Shown here one piece after another: positions 37,601-45,763 of a stretch of DNA of 64,000 nucleotides (the first letter of the stretch is position 1; the number at the start of each line of letters is the position of its first letter). A model generated the notes under the pieces. The model saw only the letters and a program-made list of their open reading frames with translations. It was not told the origin of the DNA and made no database searches. A program made the position numbers and the translations under genes. Source of the DNA: Bicyclus anynana (Eukaryota > Arthropoda > Insecta > Lepidoptera > Nymphalidae); the NCBI RefSeq assembly GCF_947172395.1, contig NC_069098.1, positions 5,387,001 through 5,451,000 of the forward strand. Direction: 5' to 3'.

Positions 37601-40600
37601 AAATTAACACGTTGGAGATTAAAATTAGCTGAGTATGATTTCGATGTCCAATATAAGAAAGGGAAACAAAACACAAACGCAGATGCGTTATCGCGAGTTA
37701 AAATAGTTTACAACAACGACGTGGAAACTGTTCCGATGTCGGATGAACAATTATTAGAATTAATTTTAGGTCAAGAAACCCAACCGCAACCTGGAACTTC
37801 GCATATTCCAGATGATTTAGAAGGAATAGATTTAGAAACACTAATAGATGCTTCTACAATTCCTCAAATAAATCCCACCATTAGTGAACTCAGTTCAGAT
37901 TCAATTCAAAATCCTATCACTAGTGAACAAGAAGAGACACAAGAATCTATCCAATTAGAGTCAGAATTACCGTATAAAATACCTGAAATATCTGATGCGA
38001 TAGATCGACAGCTAAAACAATTTCACATTAGAAGATCACCGGGATCAGAATATAAAGTAGATGATAGAACAAAAGGTAAAATTGTAATTAAAGATGTTTT
38101 TATACCAATTAACGATACAGAATCACAAATTATTAAGTTTTTGAAAGAACATACTATTCCTGACAGGATATTTCATTGTTATTTTTACAACGAAGAGTTA
38201 TATCCTATATTTTCTCAAGTAGTTAAAACAATTTTTAGTGACAGAGGTCCAAAGCTAATTCGATGTAAGAATAGAGTAACGTTAGTAGAAAATAGTAATG
38301 AACAAGTAGAACTAATTAAAAAATATCACGAAGGAAAGAACATTCATAGAGGAATTCAAGAAACTTATAAACAATTACATAGGAATTACCATTGGCCTAA
38401 CATGTTACTTACAATTCAAAAGTTTATTAATAAATGCGATAAGTGTCTTAAAAGTAAATACGAGCGTAATCCTTTACGTTTACCACTATCCCTTACGGAT
38501 ACACCACAGAAACCTATGGAACATATGTTCATGGATTTGTATAGTAGCGGAGGCGTAACGTTTCTCACAATAATAGATAACTTTACGAAATATGCACAAG
38601 CATTACCATTGAGTGCAACCACTAGTATACATATAGCAGAAGCGTTATTACAGTTATTTTCTATAATAGGAGTACCTAACAAAATTACTACAGATTCAGA
38701 TCCGAAGTTTGATAATGAAGTAATTACTGATATATGTGCGTTACATAATATACATATACATTTCACTACACCATATAATCCTAATTCTAATTCACCAGTT
38801 GAAAGACTTCATTCAACGTTGGCAGAAATGATTAGAATACAACGTATAACTGATAAAGATGAACCAGCAAACTTAATGAGGTATGCAATCATAGCTTATA
38901 ATAATACCATTCATTCAGCTACAGGTCTTACACCATTTGAGTTATTACTAGGTCATACTAGCAGTAGAAATCCATTAGAATTACATTATCCTAAAGCATT
39001 TTATCAAGAATACGTAAATAAACATAAACAGATAATGGAAAACGTACATAAATTAGTAAACAGTAAACTATCTTTTGAAAAACAAGCTGTAATAGAAAGA
39101 AATAACAGAAACACAGAAACAGCATTTAAAGTAGGAGATAAGGTTTATAAACAAGTAGCTAAGAGTTCTCGTAGTAATAAGTTAGAACCTAAATATATAG
39201 GACCATATACGATTATTCACATTCATCCTGAGCAGATTGCAGAAATAATAGGTAAACATGTGAATTCGAAGTCTATTAGAGTGCATTTCAGAATGCTTAG
39301 ACGTCCTGGAAATTTTTCAGAACCGTCTTCACCGTCGGTGCAGCCCTCTGGTTCTTCGGAGTCGCCGCTGTTATCGAACCAATAGATAACCACAATGGAG
39401 TGATGATTCTTAAGGAAGCAACCGCTCATCACCAAGTGGATACCTATCACTTAGTTATAGTTTATAATATAAGCAACTTAAGAGATATATACGTAGAAAT
39501 TAGTCGTGATTATATCACATTCAATTTAATTCACACGAATACGTCATATTATAGACATAGTTTAGTTCTTAGGAAACAAATAGAATACTTAATCGATAAA
39601 GTCGAAAGTAAATTAGTTTATCTAGGATCTAAGATGATTAGTGCAGGTAGAACTTATTTGCCTAGAGTTAAGAGAGGTCTAATTAATGGATTAGGTTCAA
39701 TAGTAAAAGCCATTACTGGAAATATGGATCAAGAAGATGCCATTAGAATAGAAAACGAAATTCAACAAATAAAGCGGTTAGCATTAAATAAACAACACCA
39801 AACGTTAGGTTTAATGACAGATTTCATGAATGAATATAAACAGGGTTTGGAAAATATTAGTAATAATCAAAGGAAGTTATCTAAAGCAATACAAGGTTTA
39901 AACAAGCAAAATGGAGCTTTAGATAATCAATTGCACATAAATAGCATATGTAGTCAGATAGAGATAGCTTTGCAACAGATTTTTGATAGATTACTCACAT
40001 TGGAAAACGCTTTAACGTTCTCTCATTTAGGACGATTGCATCCGAGCGTGGTTGATCCTAGTTATCTAGTATCTGAATTAATTAAAATAGAAATGGATAT
40101 TAATAAAAATAACTTACGATTACCGTATTCACCAACAGTCGAAAACATTCATTTATTAGAAAAAGCTATAATAGTTAAAGCTTACAGCACCAATGAGTCG
40201 CTGAACTTTGTTTTGGAAATACCGTTAGTAACTAACTATCCCTATAGTTTACTTCACTTATATTCCATTCCCAATCAACAAAATATTATCCTCATTCCAA
40301 AATATCCTTACTTTATTTTGGGAAGCAACAAGTTCGCGTATCCTCACGAACCGTGTTCGATGATCACCGAGGAAAACTCCATTTGCCGTCACTTGGAATG
40401 GAAATCACTGAAAACTCTCAAGATTGCATCGCTCAGCTACTTCAACATGAAAACCCAACTAATTGCACATACGCTGCCGCAGATTTTGAAGATAATATGA
40501 TAAAGCAAATAAAGGATAATAGCTGGATTATTATAATAAAAAAGGAAGAAGTCATCAAGACAACCTGCGGGAATGATGTCCAGTATCAAAGGAACCATGG

Positions 40601-43060
40601 CGTTGTCCTTATAACAATGAATAATCAATGCATCGTAGAAATAGCTGGCAGGAGTCTGCAAACTCACTTGAAATTTGTAAAGATCAAGGAAAGCATCCCC
40701 TTGCCACAAACGAGCACTTCAATGGAAATTAACCCACAAATAACATTACATCTGGAAGACATCCCTCTGGATAACTTAAATGAATTATTAAGGAAGACGC
40801 AGATCATTCAGCAAAATGAAGAAACACCAACAATTAATATCGCACCCAGCTGGCCTACCCTTTGTTTATATATTATTGCGACCCTTGTCGTCGTAGCCGT
40901 CATCCTGAGGTGGTACCTTCGTCGTCGTCGAGGACTACCAGCAACGATAGAGAATCATCAGCAGTTGCAGTTGCAGGAACCTCTACAACAGCAGCAGCCT
41001 TCTTCTTCATCGTGCTTCAAGCTTAAGGGGGGAGGAGTTATATCAGCGTAACGCCTGCTCCAGGAGGCTCATCGTCTTCAGTAGCTATTAAGATAATCAC
41101 CTTAATGTAAACTTTCAGTTAGAATTAAAATCACTTTTGTACCAACGCTCTTAGCGAACGGTTGTCCGTTTCCTGACTTTTCTTTGTATCACTTTTCATT
41201 TTCAATTTTTAAAAAGCGAGTTATCCCGTCCCGTTCATTAACTCTCGTAACTACTTATTACGTTAGCAACTATACTCTTCAGACTGGAACAGAAATGCAG
41301 AATACTAGGTGGTAGAACTGAGCACGGTACTTCCGCGAACTTCTTTCTTTAGATAATCACCGTATTAATCATTATATTTATCTTTACAGGTCAGGAACGC
41401 GACTGCAATATTTATAATGAATCTGTCTTGCTCAGACTTGTTGTTCTGTTGCTTCAACTTGCCACTGGCTGGTCTGACGTTTCACAAGCGCTCCTGGGCC
41501 CACGGACAGTTGCTCTGCCGACTGTTCCCGCTCACTAGATACGCTCTCGTCGGCTGCTCACTCTTCACCGTTCTTGCTATCACCGTGAACAGATATGTCA
41601 TGATCGCCCATCCAAAATTGTACCCCAAGTAAGTAAGCAGTGTTTTCATTTCTAACTATACACTGCGGCTCAGACTAATTAGATAAGGACCTGCCTATCT
41701 AGACATTACTTTTCTGTCAAAATATATGATCAACGAATATAAAAATATTTTAATTTAAAATTCGTTGTAATCGTGTTCGTAGGTTTTGTGTAGTTGAATG
41801 GCGTAAAAACGGGCAAAAACTTCTAGTTTAGTATTAAAATATATAGCAAATCTAAGCTCGTTTTTCTCAGAAAATGACAGTCAATTTTGTTCGTGTTTTT
41901 GGGTGCAATACGTAATTAGTCTGAGCCCTGTGGTTTCATTTACATAGATTCTGGTCTCGTAAAAATATTTGGATTAATAGTAACGTATTTGTTATTTCAA
42001 AATTATTAAGGTTAGTGGAAAAGGGGGCGGACTCTGGTGGTGTAAAACCCACCCGCTGGACTAATGTCGTGCCCACCCCTAACACAGTGCTTTTGATCTA
42101 TTTGGAAGGGAACGGGAATATTGGTCATATTTAAAAGATTTGATTGATTGATTGAAGATGGCATTTATTTTAAAAGAAAAAATGAAATATATTTTATTTA
42201 AGTTAAAATAATTTCAACCTTTATAAACTTTTTTTTCTTTCTTTGTCAGGTTATACAAAACACGAAACATATCAATAATGCTGATTCTGATATGGGCAGC
42301 GTCGATCGGAGTAGTGATACCAACGTGGTTTGGCAAATGGGGCGTGTTTGGATTAGACACAAGCATTGGATCGTGTTCAATACTCAGAGATCAAAGAGGA
42401 GGTTCGCCTAAAATAACCCTATTCTTAACCGCGTTTATACTGCCATGTATAGCTATAATACTTTGCTATGCACGAATATTCTTTATAGTTCGCAAAGCGA
42501 CGAAGAAATCACTGAACAATGTCAAAAAGGCCCCACCACCAGAAGAATCGTCTTCAACGTCGACAGCGTCCGCGCGTATTACATCTGATAACAGTAGCTT
42601 TATAGAGCAAATAAAAAATGCTCAAGTATCAAGGAATGGCGCTTCTTTGCCGCGGGTTACTACATTTTCAATAGAAACAAGGGACGAAATCATTCGACAC
42701 CCAGATGACATACAAAACGAACCAGTCAGACTGCGGAGATCTGCCTTACGGAAATCTATGGCACTTCTCAAGATTACGCTACCCACTAGAAAAGACAGGA
42801 GACTAGGGACAATGATCATTGCCATAATGATTTCCTTTTGTTTATGCCATTTACCGATCACAATTACAAAGGTATTAAGAGAATTAGGTTCTTACCCAGC
42901 GTCCAATATTGCTTCGTACATCCTATTATATATATCGTCTAGTATAAATCCTGTAATTTATGTTTTGATGTCAAGTGAATATCGGAAAGCTTACAAAAAT
43001 CTGTTTAGGAGATGTAATAAGGCGAAAAATAATAAAATTTCAATTAGAAATAATAGATAG
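28485..43060 (+). CDS. Moody-like class A GPCR, copy B (3 exons, 415 aa), retroelement in intron 1
   Basis: Coding exons are 28485-28682, 41390-41628 and 42250-43060. The joined frame is 415 residues. Same layout as copy A: TM1 GIPGN, TM2 NLSCSD, TM3 ending VNRYVMIAHP (NRY), loop 2 GSCSILRD, TM6 with CHLP, and TM7 NPVIY. Loop 3 is shorter than in copy A and rich in Ser/Thr/Pro (PPPEESSSTSTAS). The tail RRCNKAKNNKISIRNNR is longer and basic. Intron 1 is 12.7 kb because it contains a complete errantivirus-like element plus SINEs and hairpin elements. Intron 2 is 621 bp. All splice sites remain GT-AG and no stop interrupts the coding exons, so the gene looks intact on paper. Whether the large intron is spliced efficiently cannot be seen. 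Possible poly(A) signal AATAAA at 43524. Confidence 0.87.
28732..28879. mobile_element. Hairpin MITE 1 in copy B intron 1
   Basis: Ends ACAGTGGAATTCATAG and its reverse complement; the inner arms GGGGGCGCCCCCAGGGGACC / GGTCGCCTGGGGGTGCCCC also pair. 148 bp, no coding. Confidence 0.8.
28879..29013. mobile_element. Hairpin MITE 2 in copy B intron 1
   Basis: Starts TAAAACTTCGT and ends ACGAAGTTTTA; inner arms GCGTAGCATTGTGC / GCACCATGCTACAGC also pair. Directly abuts hairpin 1. Confidence 0.7.
29828..30047 (+). repeat. Dispersed repeat (ACTAGCGGACGCCCGCGACT end)
   Basis: Single-unit copy from ACTAGCGGACGCCCGCGACT to CTTTCGCGTTTATAATACTAG; a partial reverse copy is at 30908-31050. Confidence 0.75.
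31928..32240. mobile_element. GC-rich inverted-repeat element (~313 bp)
   Basis: Ends GGGGACACACGGTGCGTTAC and GCAACGCATCGTGTGTCCC form a terminal inverted repeat. The interior is a GC-rich set of repeated CGGCGCCGCA / GCAGCGG units in an AT-rich intron. No transposase. Confidence 0.75.
32622..32868 (-). mobile_element. SINE family B in copy B intron 1
   Basis: Reverse strand copy with head GTGATAGCCCAGTGGATATG and box-B region altered to GGTTCCAATCCAGTCCG; 3' part ends in the GGCCTAT region. Confidence 0.8.
33728..33983 (+). mobile_element. SINE family B in copy B intron 1
   Basis: Head GTGATAGCCCAGTGGATATG with the anticodon-side part deleted (CTCCAATCCGTAGG), box B GGTTCGAATCC, full body, end ATGGGTTGATAACG. 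Confidence 0.82.
34175..34178 (+). repeat. Target-site duplication CTCG, left copy
   Basis: CTCG before the 5' LTR repeats at 41244-41247 after the 3' LTR, marking the insertion point within intron 1 of copy B. Confidence 0.85.
34179..34386 (+). repeat. 5' LTR of errantivirus-type element
   Basis: 208 bp, starts AGTTATATCAGCG and ends CGTTCATTAACT; short terminal inverted repeat AGTTA/TAACT. Identical to the 3' LTR at 41036-41243. Confidence 0.95.
34386..34396 (+). promoter_or_regulatory. Primer-binding site, tRNA-Ser type
   Basis: TGGCGCAGTCG begins with the last base of the 5' LTR. It is complementary to the CGACTGCGCCA 3' end typical of insect tRNA-Ser, as in the 17.6/297 group. Confidence 0.8.
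34397..34736 (+). other. Retroelement 5' leader
   Basis: About 340 bp between primer-binding site and gag ATG; no long open frame, AT-rich before the gag start. Presumed untranslated leader with the packaging signal and a splice donor for env mRNA; neither can be pinpointed. Confidence 0.5.
34737..35600 (+). CDS. gag: gag-like protein of errantivirus-type element (287 aa)
   Basis: Open frame from ATG 34737 to TAG 35600. The N-terminal two thirds is an alpha-helical Gag-like region (for example LLPTYDGNKKTLHFFIRSVE and LIRRFGEVRDEIQIVQELM). The C-terminal third is rich in Gln, Asn, Arg and Pro, followed by an acidic end (EEGEDEQQDFLLEEE). No CCHC zinc knuckle is visible, as is usual for errantivirus Gag. 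Builds the intracellular particle and probably binds RNA through the basic Q/R segment. Pol is read by a -1 shift near the end of this frame. Confidence 0.85.
   Translation: MSQEDAKTNGADVLTFKSLSFLLPTYDGNKKTLHFFIRSVESVLDLVENRDQPTIACLIRNKLTGRAVEALSECTDFHSWESIKNILIRRFGEVRDEIQIVQELMQLKKDRLDIEAFAIKIRELMCSLVNMDISKKDYYEKMSINVFLDQLPPLLALSVRVQGVETFERTIAIARQEDIKFKNRNNQFKEQQKITSSTNNTQYRPRQQLQPQQKPILFSGTAPAQVNSRFINNRPAGPAYRPQGSTSKKINYQAEVDTSDEGLNQLFEEGEDEQQDFLLEEEITHKT
35555..35600 (+). promoter_or_regulatory. gag/pol overlap, -1 frameshift region
   Basis: The pol frame opens after a TGA at 35552-35554 and overlaps the last 46 bases of gag, so expression of pol needs a -1 shift. There is no perfect X-XXY-YYZ heptamer. 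The A-rich runs GAAGAAGAAAT and CACAAAACC are the candidate slip points. Confidence 0.55.
35555..39385 (+). CDS. pol: pol polyprotein: protease, RT, RNase H, integrase
   Basis: Open frame of about 1276 codons read by -1 frameshift from gag. Protease active site LVDTGASQS starts near 35666. Reverse transcriptase spans about 36.4-37.1 kb with DYRKLNE, TLDLASGYHQ, MPFGLKNAP and the catalytic YLDD near 36910. RNase H follows with TTDASDVAVGAVLSQ near 37350, TDHRPLTW and ADALSR near 37685. Integrase has an HHCC zinc domain (H and H in NIHRG...LHRNYH, C and C in CDKC, 38.34-38.45 kb) and the D, D-x35-E triad seen as FMDLYS (38532), TDSDPKF (38692) and SPVERLHS (38791). Length and order match a complete Ty3/gypsy pol. 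No internal stop, so it may still be active. The end overlaps the env-like frame. Confidence 0.93.
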   Translation, partial: TTGFSPRRRNHPQNLAYVYICGKDLPYIYIKELGGRFLVDTGASQSLISPDALLYTKPRVEREINYIRTAHSTTRHDKVVYIKLPPLFKCDYTHKFLVFEFDPDYIGLLGVDLLTPLGCGIDMKNMILKTHTANIPMRGDMKSYTIVQPRCEQKANLLCKYSEGEYELGEQSKDGLVFPTAFVSVKEGVITTTVLNKTENKIRIPNNYKIDLKPLNKNPIVEVNNMSTVNNSLSVHKIDNILKNNLSRLRTDHMSEEEKREIKRLCFNYRDIFYAEELPLTFTHQVKHKLRLTDDTPIFVRNYRQAPKQKQEIKKQIDSLLKQNIIRESDSPWSCPVHIVPKKLDATGEQKWRLVIDYRKLNEKTIEDKYPLPNINDILDKLGRAQYFTTLDLASGYHQVEMNPDDIEKTAFSSERGHYEFLRMPFGLKNAPSTFQRLMDSVLRGIDGVLTYLDDVIIYSTSLQEHIDKCTHVFNRFRQHNLKIQLNKSEFLQKQVKFLGHTLTDEGLKPNADKVAAIKQFPMPKTQKEIKSFLGLVGYYRKFIKDFAKLTKPLTVCLKKKAKVLITPEFIESFEKCKEILMNSPVLQYPNFEESFILTTDASDVAVGAVLSQGKVGSDKPVAFASRTLSDTEQKYSTIEKELLSIVWATKYFRPYLYGKRFTIFTDHRPLTWVMSLKDPSSKLTRWRLKLAEYDFDVQYKKGKQNTNADALSRVKIVYNNDVETVPMSDEQLLELILGQETQPQPGTSHIPDDLEGIDLETLIDASTIPQINPTISELSSDSIQNPITSEQEETQESIQLESELPYKIPEISDAIDRQLKQFHIRRSPGSEYKVDDRTKGKIVIKDVFIPINDTESQIIKFLKEHTIPDRIFHCYFYNEELYPIFSQVVKTIFSDRGPKLIRCKNRVTLVENSNEQVELIKKYHEGKNIHRGIQETYKQLHRNYHWPNMLLTIQKFINKCDKCLKSKYERNPLRLPLSLTDTPQKPMEHMFMDLYSSGGVTFLTIIDNFTKYAQALPLSATTSIHIAEALLQLFSIIGVPNKITTDSDPKFDNEVITDICALHNIHIHFTTPYNPNSNSPVERLHSTLAEMIRIQRITDKDEPANLMRYAIIAYNNTIHSATGLTPFELLLGHTSSRNPLELHYPKAFYQEYVNKHKQIMENVHKLVNSKLSFEKQAVIERNNRNTETAFKVGDKVYKQVAKSSRSNKLEPKYIGPYTIIHIHPEQIAEIIGKHVNSKSIRVHFRMLRRPGNFSEPSSPSVQPSGSSESPLLSNQ
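39301..41051 (+). pseudogene. env: env-like (F-protein-type) frame, interrupted by one frame change
   Basis: Third frame of the errantivirus-type element. The first part (open 39301-40500) starts, inside the 3' end of pol, with a hydrophobic segment that looks like a signal peptide. It then has a furin-type RVKR site at 39664-39675 followed by a glycine-rich hydrophobic stretch, the layout of errantivirus Env and baculovirus F proteins. The second part is read one base back (-1) and is open through the overlap 40353-40500 to TAA 41049. It carries cysteines, an NCT site and a C-terminal membrane anchor (about 40857-40915) followed by arginines and a Gln-rich tail. The break lies somewhere around 40390-40430. 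It could be a real inactivating indel or a sequence error. Env is normally made from a spliced mRNA; the splice sites were not resolved. Confidence 0.8.
41025..41035 (+). promoter_or_regulatory. Polypurine tract
   Basis: AAGGGGGGAGG lies directly against the 3' LTR, in the position where plus-strand DNA synthesis is primed. Confidence 0.85.
41036..41243 (+). repeat. 3' LTR of errantivirus-type element
   Basis: 208 bp, identical by eye to the 5' LTR. The env-like frame stops inside it (TAA at 41049). Followed directly by the CTCG target duplication and, 146 bp later, exon 2 of copy B. Confidence 0.95.
41390..41628 (+). CDS. Copy B exon 2: TM2-TM3
   Basis: 239 nt after acceptor TTTACAG. Encodes VRNATAIFIMNLSCSD through NRYVMIAHPKLYPK. 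The exon begins 146 bp downstream of the end of the 3' LTR. Donor GTAAGT at 41629, phase 2. Confidence 0.9.
42250..43060 (+). CDS. Copy B exon 3: TM4-TM7
   Basis: 811 nt after acceptor GTCAG, stop TAG at 43058. Loop 3 ends in the conserved block LPTRKDRRLGTMIIAIMISF that leads into TM6, a block shared with copies C, D and E. Confidence 0.9.
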
Positions 43061-44133
43061 TATTAAGAAATACTGATATTATAGCGTAATAGTTAGGCGT
43101 GTGTAAACGCACGCGGTTGAAACATGTTTCTAATTTTAATACTCATGTTAATGTTTAGCTTTACTCGAATGTGCATTTGCTGCTATTGTTACGGAAGTGT
43201 GAATGTGGACTGTTTTGTAAATATTGTTAGAAATTAGACTGGTATTAGTATATAGTATTAGTAGGTACATGCACGTACTAAACTACCAACATCCCGTTTA
43301 GGAATTCGATACTCAGATGGTTTGGGTTTTTAGTTATAGATGTATACTAACAGGCTTTTGACAAGCGCGCTTGTGTGTAAGACTAAAGGAACGTAGCCCG
43401 TGCTATAGACTTGAGTTTTAACTCCAAGTTAGGTTTAATCGTACGTGTGTAATGTCTGTCAGTTTTTACTGTACATTTTTTTCTAATGAGTTTTATTGAA
43501 GTATCGATTACATAAAACTGTACAATAAAAACTGCACAGTAAAATTGAACATCTGTAGCGCGGGTTGGGAAAGCTAGGTTAGATAAATTATCGCAATTTT
43601 GGTTACCTACGGTTCGTTGATAAACGAGTTTTAATGCCTGACGCTTCCTTCTGTATCACAATATTTTTAACAATGTGTTTGCAATTTAACAGTGCATTAC
43701 TAATATACTAACGATACATAAGTTTACACACATAGAACGTTTGTGCTCTTGCACTACTTTTAACAAAGCCAACCTCAGACCAATTACCTTTGAACTTGTA
43801 TCGCCAACAAAATTGTCTGTCATTTTTTGAAACGGACGAGGTAATCTCACACATCGAAAATATTTAACACTAATAAATATATTCTGTGTTCTTACACAAG
43901 ACACCACTATAAATTTGAATCGTAATATACACGTGTAATTTTAACACAATGACACATCGATTCTATAGACCCATTTTGTATTAACTCGTTAGATCGTGAT
44001 CATATACTTTTGACAGAGGGGTAACGTCTAGCGAAGCAGGTCCTATTAAGTATTAATTATTAGTAATTGGTCTAAGAAGCTGAATAGGTCATTCGATGTA
44101 CGGTACTACCACTAAATGAATCTGTTCAGACTG

Positions 44134-44295
44134 GAGGGCTATTCAGTAACGTTATTTTATATAACTCGCAAGTGCGAGTTTCGAATTCACCTCTGTCTCT
44201 CTCCGTCTAACACAGTACTATAGAAAGTGAGCGTTAGATACGAGTTCGAAGCTCACACTGTCGAAGTGATAAAGACATAGTTACAGAATAGCCTC
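44134..44295. mobile_element. Inverted-repeat element (GGCTATTC.GTAAC ends)
   Basis: GAGGGCTATTCAGTAACG at the left and GTTACAGAATAGCCTCTC at the right are imperfect inverted repeats; interior pairs ACTCGCAAGTGCGAGTTTCG with CGAGTTCGAAGC only loosely. Confidence 0.6.
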
Positions 44296-45548
44296 TCTGT
44301 TCACTGTTTTATTGTAATCCTCCAATGTGGTGACGTATTTAACATGCCTATAGTTTGTGTTTTCAGAAAAATGTTTATTTTATACTTATACTAGTGGACG
44401 CCCGCAACTTCGTTCCCGTAAATTCTGTTTTATTAATCCGTGGATTATTACGAGAAAAAATCTATGTTCTGCTCCAAGGTGCACTTTATCTCTATAACAA
44501 ATTTTGTTCAAATCGGTTCAGCGGTGAAAAGGAGACACACAAGGAGGACAGACAGACTTACTTTGGCATTTATAATATTAGTAAAGATTCATATTTAATG
44601 TACAGAACTTTTACAAAAACGAAATACGATTACAATATTACGAAAATTTCATACTTAAATTGATTTTAAGCCAAAATAATCCGTACTAAAATTATACCTA
44701 AAGAGGTAAAGTTTGTGGTGTTAAAGGAAATCTCCGGATCTTCTAAATCGATTATGAAAATTCTTTTACCACTAGAAAGCCACGTCATTTGTGAGTATCA
44801 TAGGCGATATCCTCATATTCTCACGGGATCAGCAACCAAGCGGTTGAAACTATTAAAGTATAACATATATGTACGTCGTGTAATTTCGTTGTAGGTATAT
44901 CGAAAACTCACATAAATAATAAAAAAAAATACCTAGGTCTGACTGAATGTTCTCAACGTATCTAGTTGATTATATTGTTATTCGTCGAAGTAATTAAATT
45001 AACTTCATAATAATATTTGATTTTAGAGTAAAAATATATATTGTACACAAATGTAGGTATTTAAGAATTATTTTATCGTATACAAATTACTATTCATACA
45101 GTGATTTTCCAAGTATTAACATCAACTTTATTGAGTAAAGAACATAAATATAGGCTTGTAAAATAAATATTATTAATTATTCCCTCAGATCCGTATCTAT
45201 ATAATTAAAAAATAACAGTAAATACTCGTAATAATTACTTTCACATTCCGCTAATTTTAATTAATGTTTTATTTGCAAGACATCAAAAATTAATATTTAA
45301 AATAACAAGCTTTCAAATAAGTGCTCTAACTTGTATCTACTTAGTATTAGAGTATTTGCTAAGAGAGATGGTAAACAACAACTAGACAAACCAGGTGAGT
45401 TCGTCTTGTTTGTTCCACCTTCCGACACCATTCAAAGGAGGTCGGCCACTTTCAGACAAGCCGTGACTATCAGGGTTATTATGTATCTCGGTGTACCATT
45501 CAAATAATGAGTCACTACATCGTTTTTCATCATATTTACGTTTATGCA

Positions 45549-45763
45549 ATCATCTAACATTGTATTTTCAACGAAATGACAGAAGTATCTTCATTTACGT
45601 AAAGTGGCAGTAACCTATAAGTGGTAGCAGCAAGTAGAAACATTATTTCAACGAAAAACCGTTATTTACGTAATTACGTTGAAATTATCATATTTCAAAG
45701 CACTGTCACTTTATGTAAAATAACGTAATCAAGAAATTCGTTGAAATTACTATGTTAGATGAT
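45549..45763. mobile_element. MITE with ATCATCTAACAT ends (215 bp)
   Basis: ATCATCTAACATTGTATTTT...CAACGAAAT at the left, ATTTCGTTGAAATTACTATG...TTAGATGAT at the right; inner ACGTAAAGTGGCAGT / ACTGTCACTTTATGT also pair. Confidence 0.75.

Larger units (their letters stand above)
34179..41243 (+). mobile_element. Errantivirus-type Ty3/gypsy LTR retrotransposon (7065 bp)
   Basis: Complete endogenous element in intron 1 of receptor copy B, same orientation as the gene. Order: 208-bp LTR, tRNA-Ser-type primer-binding site, leader, gag, pol (protease, reverse transcriptase, RNase H, integrase), env-like frame, polypurine tract, 208-bp LTR. LTRs begin AGTTA and end TAACT and are identical by eye. 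A 4-bp CTCG repeat flanks the element (34175-34178 and 41244-41247). LTR ends of the AGT...ACT type, a 4-bp duplication, a serine PBS and a third env-like frame fit the insect errantivirus group. gag and pol look open apart from the expected frame change; env carries a frame break. Confidence 0.95.
28683..41389 (+). other. Copy B intron 1 (12.7 kb)
   Basis: GT-AG, phase 0. Holds two abutting hairpin elements, dispersed repeats (29828-30047, 30908-31050), a GC-rich inverted-repeat element (31928-32240), two SINE B copies and the errantivirus. Roughly 7 kb of its length comes from the single retroelement insertion. Confidence 0.8.

Noticed and set aside
37171..37674. 167-codon open frame on the reverse strand
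   Set aside because: Exact shadow of the RNase H part of pol.
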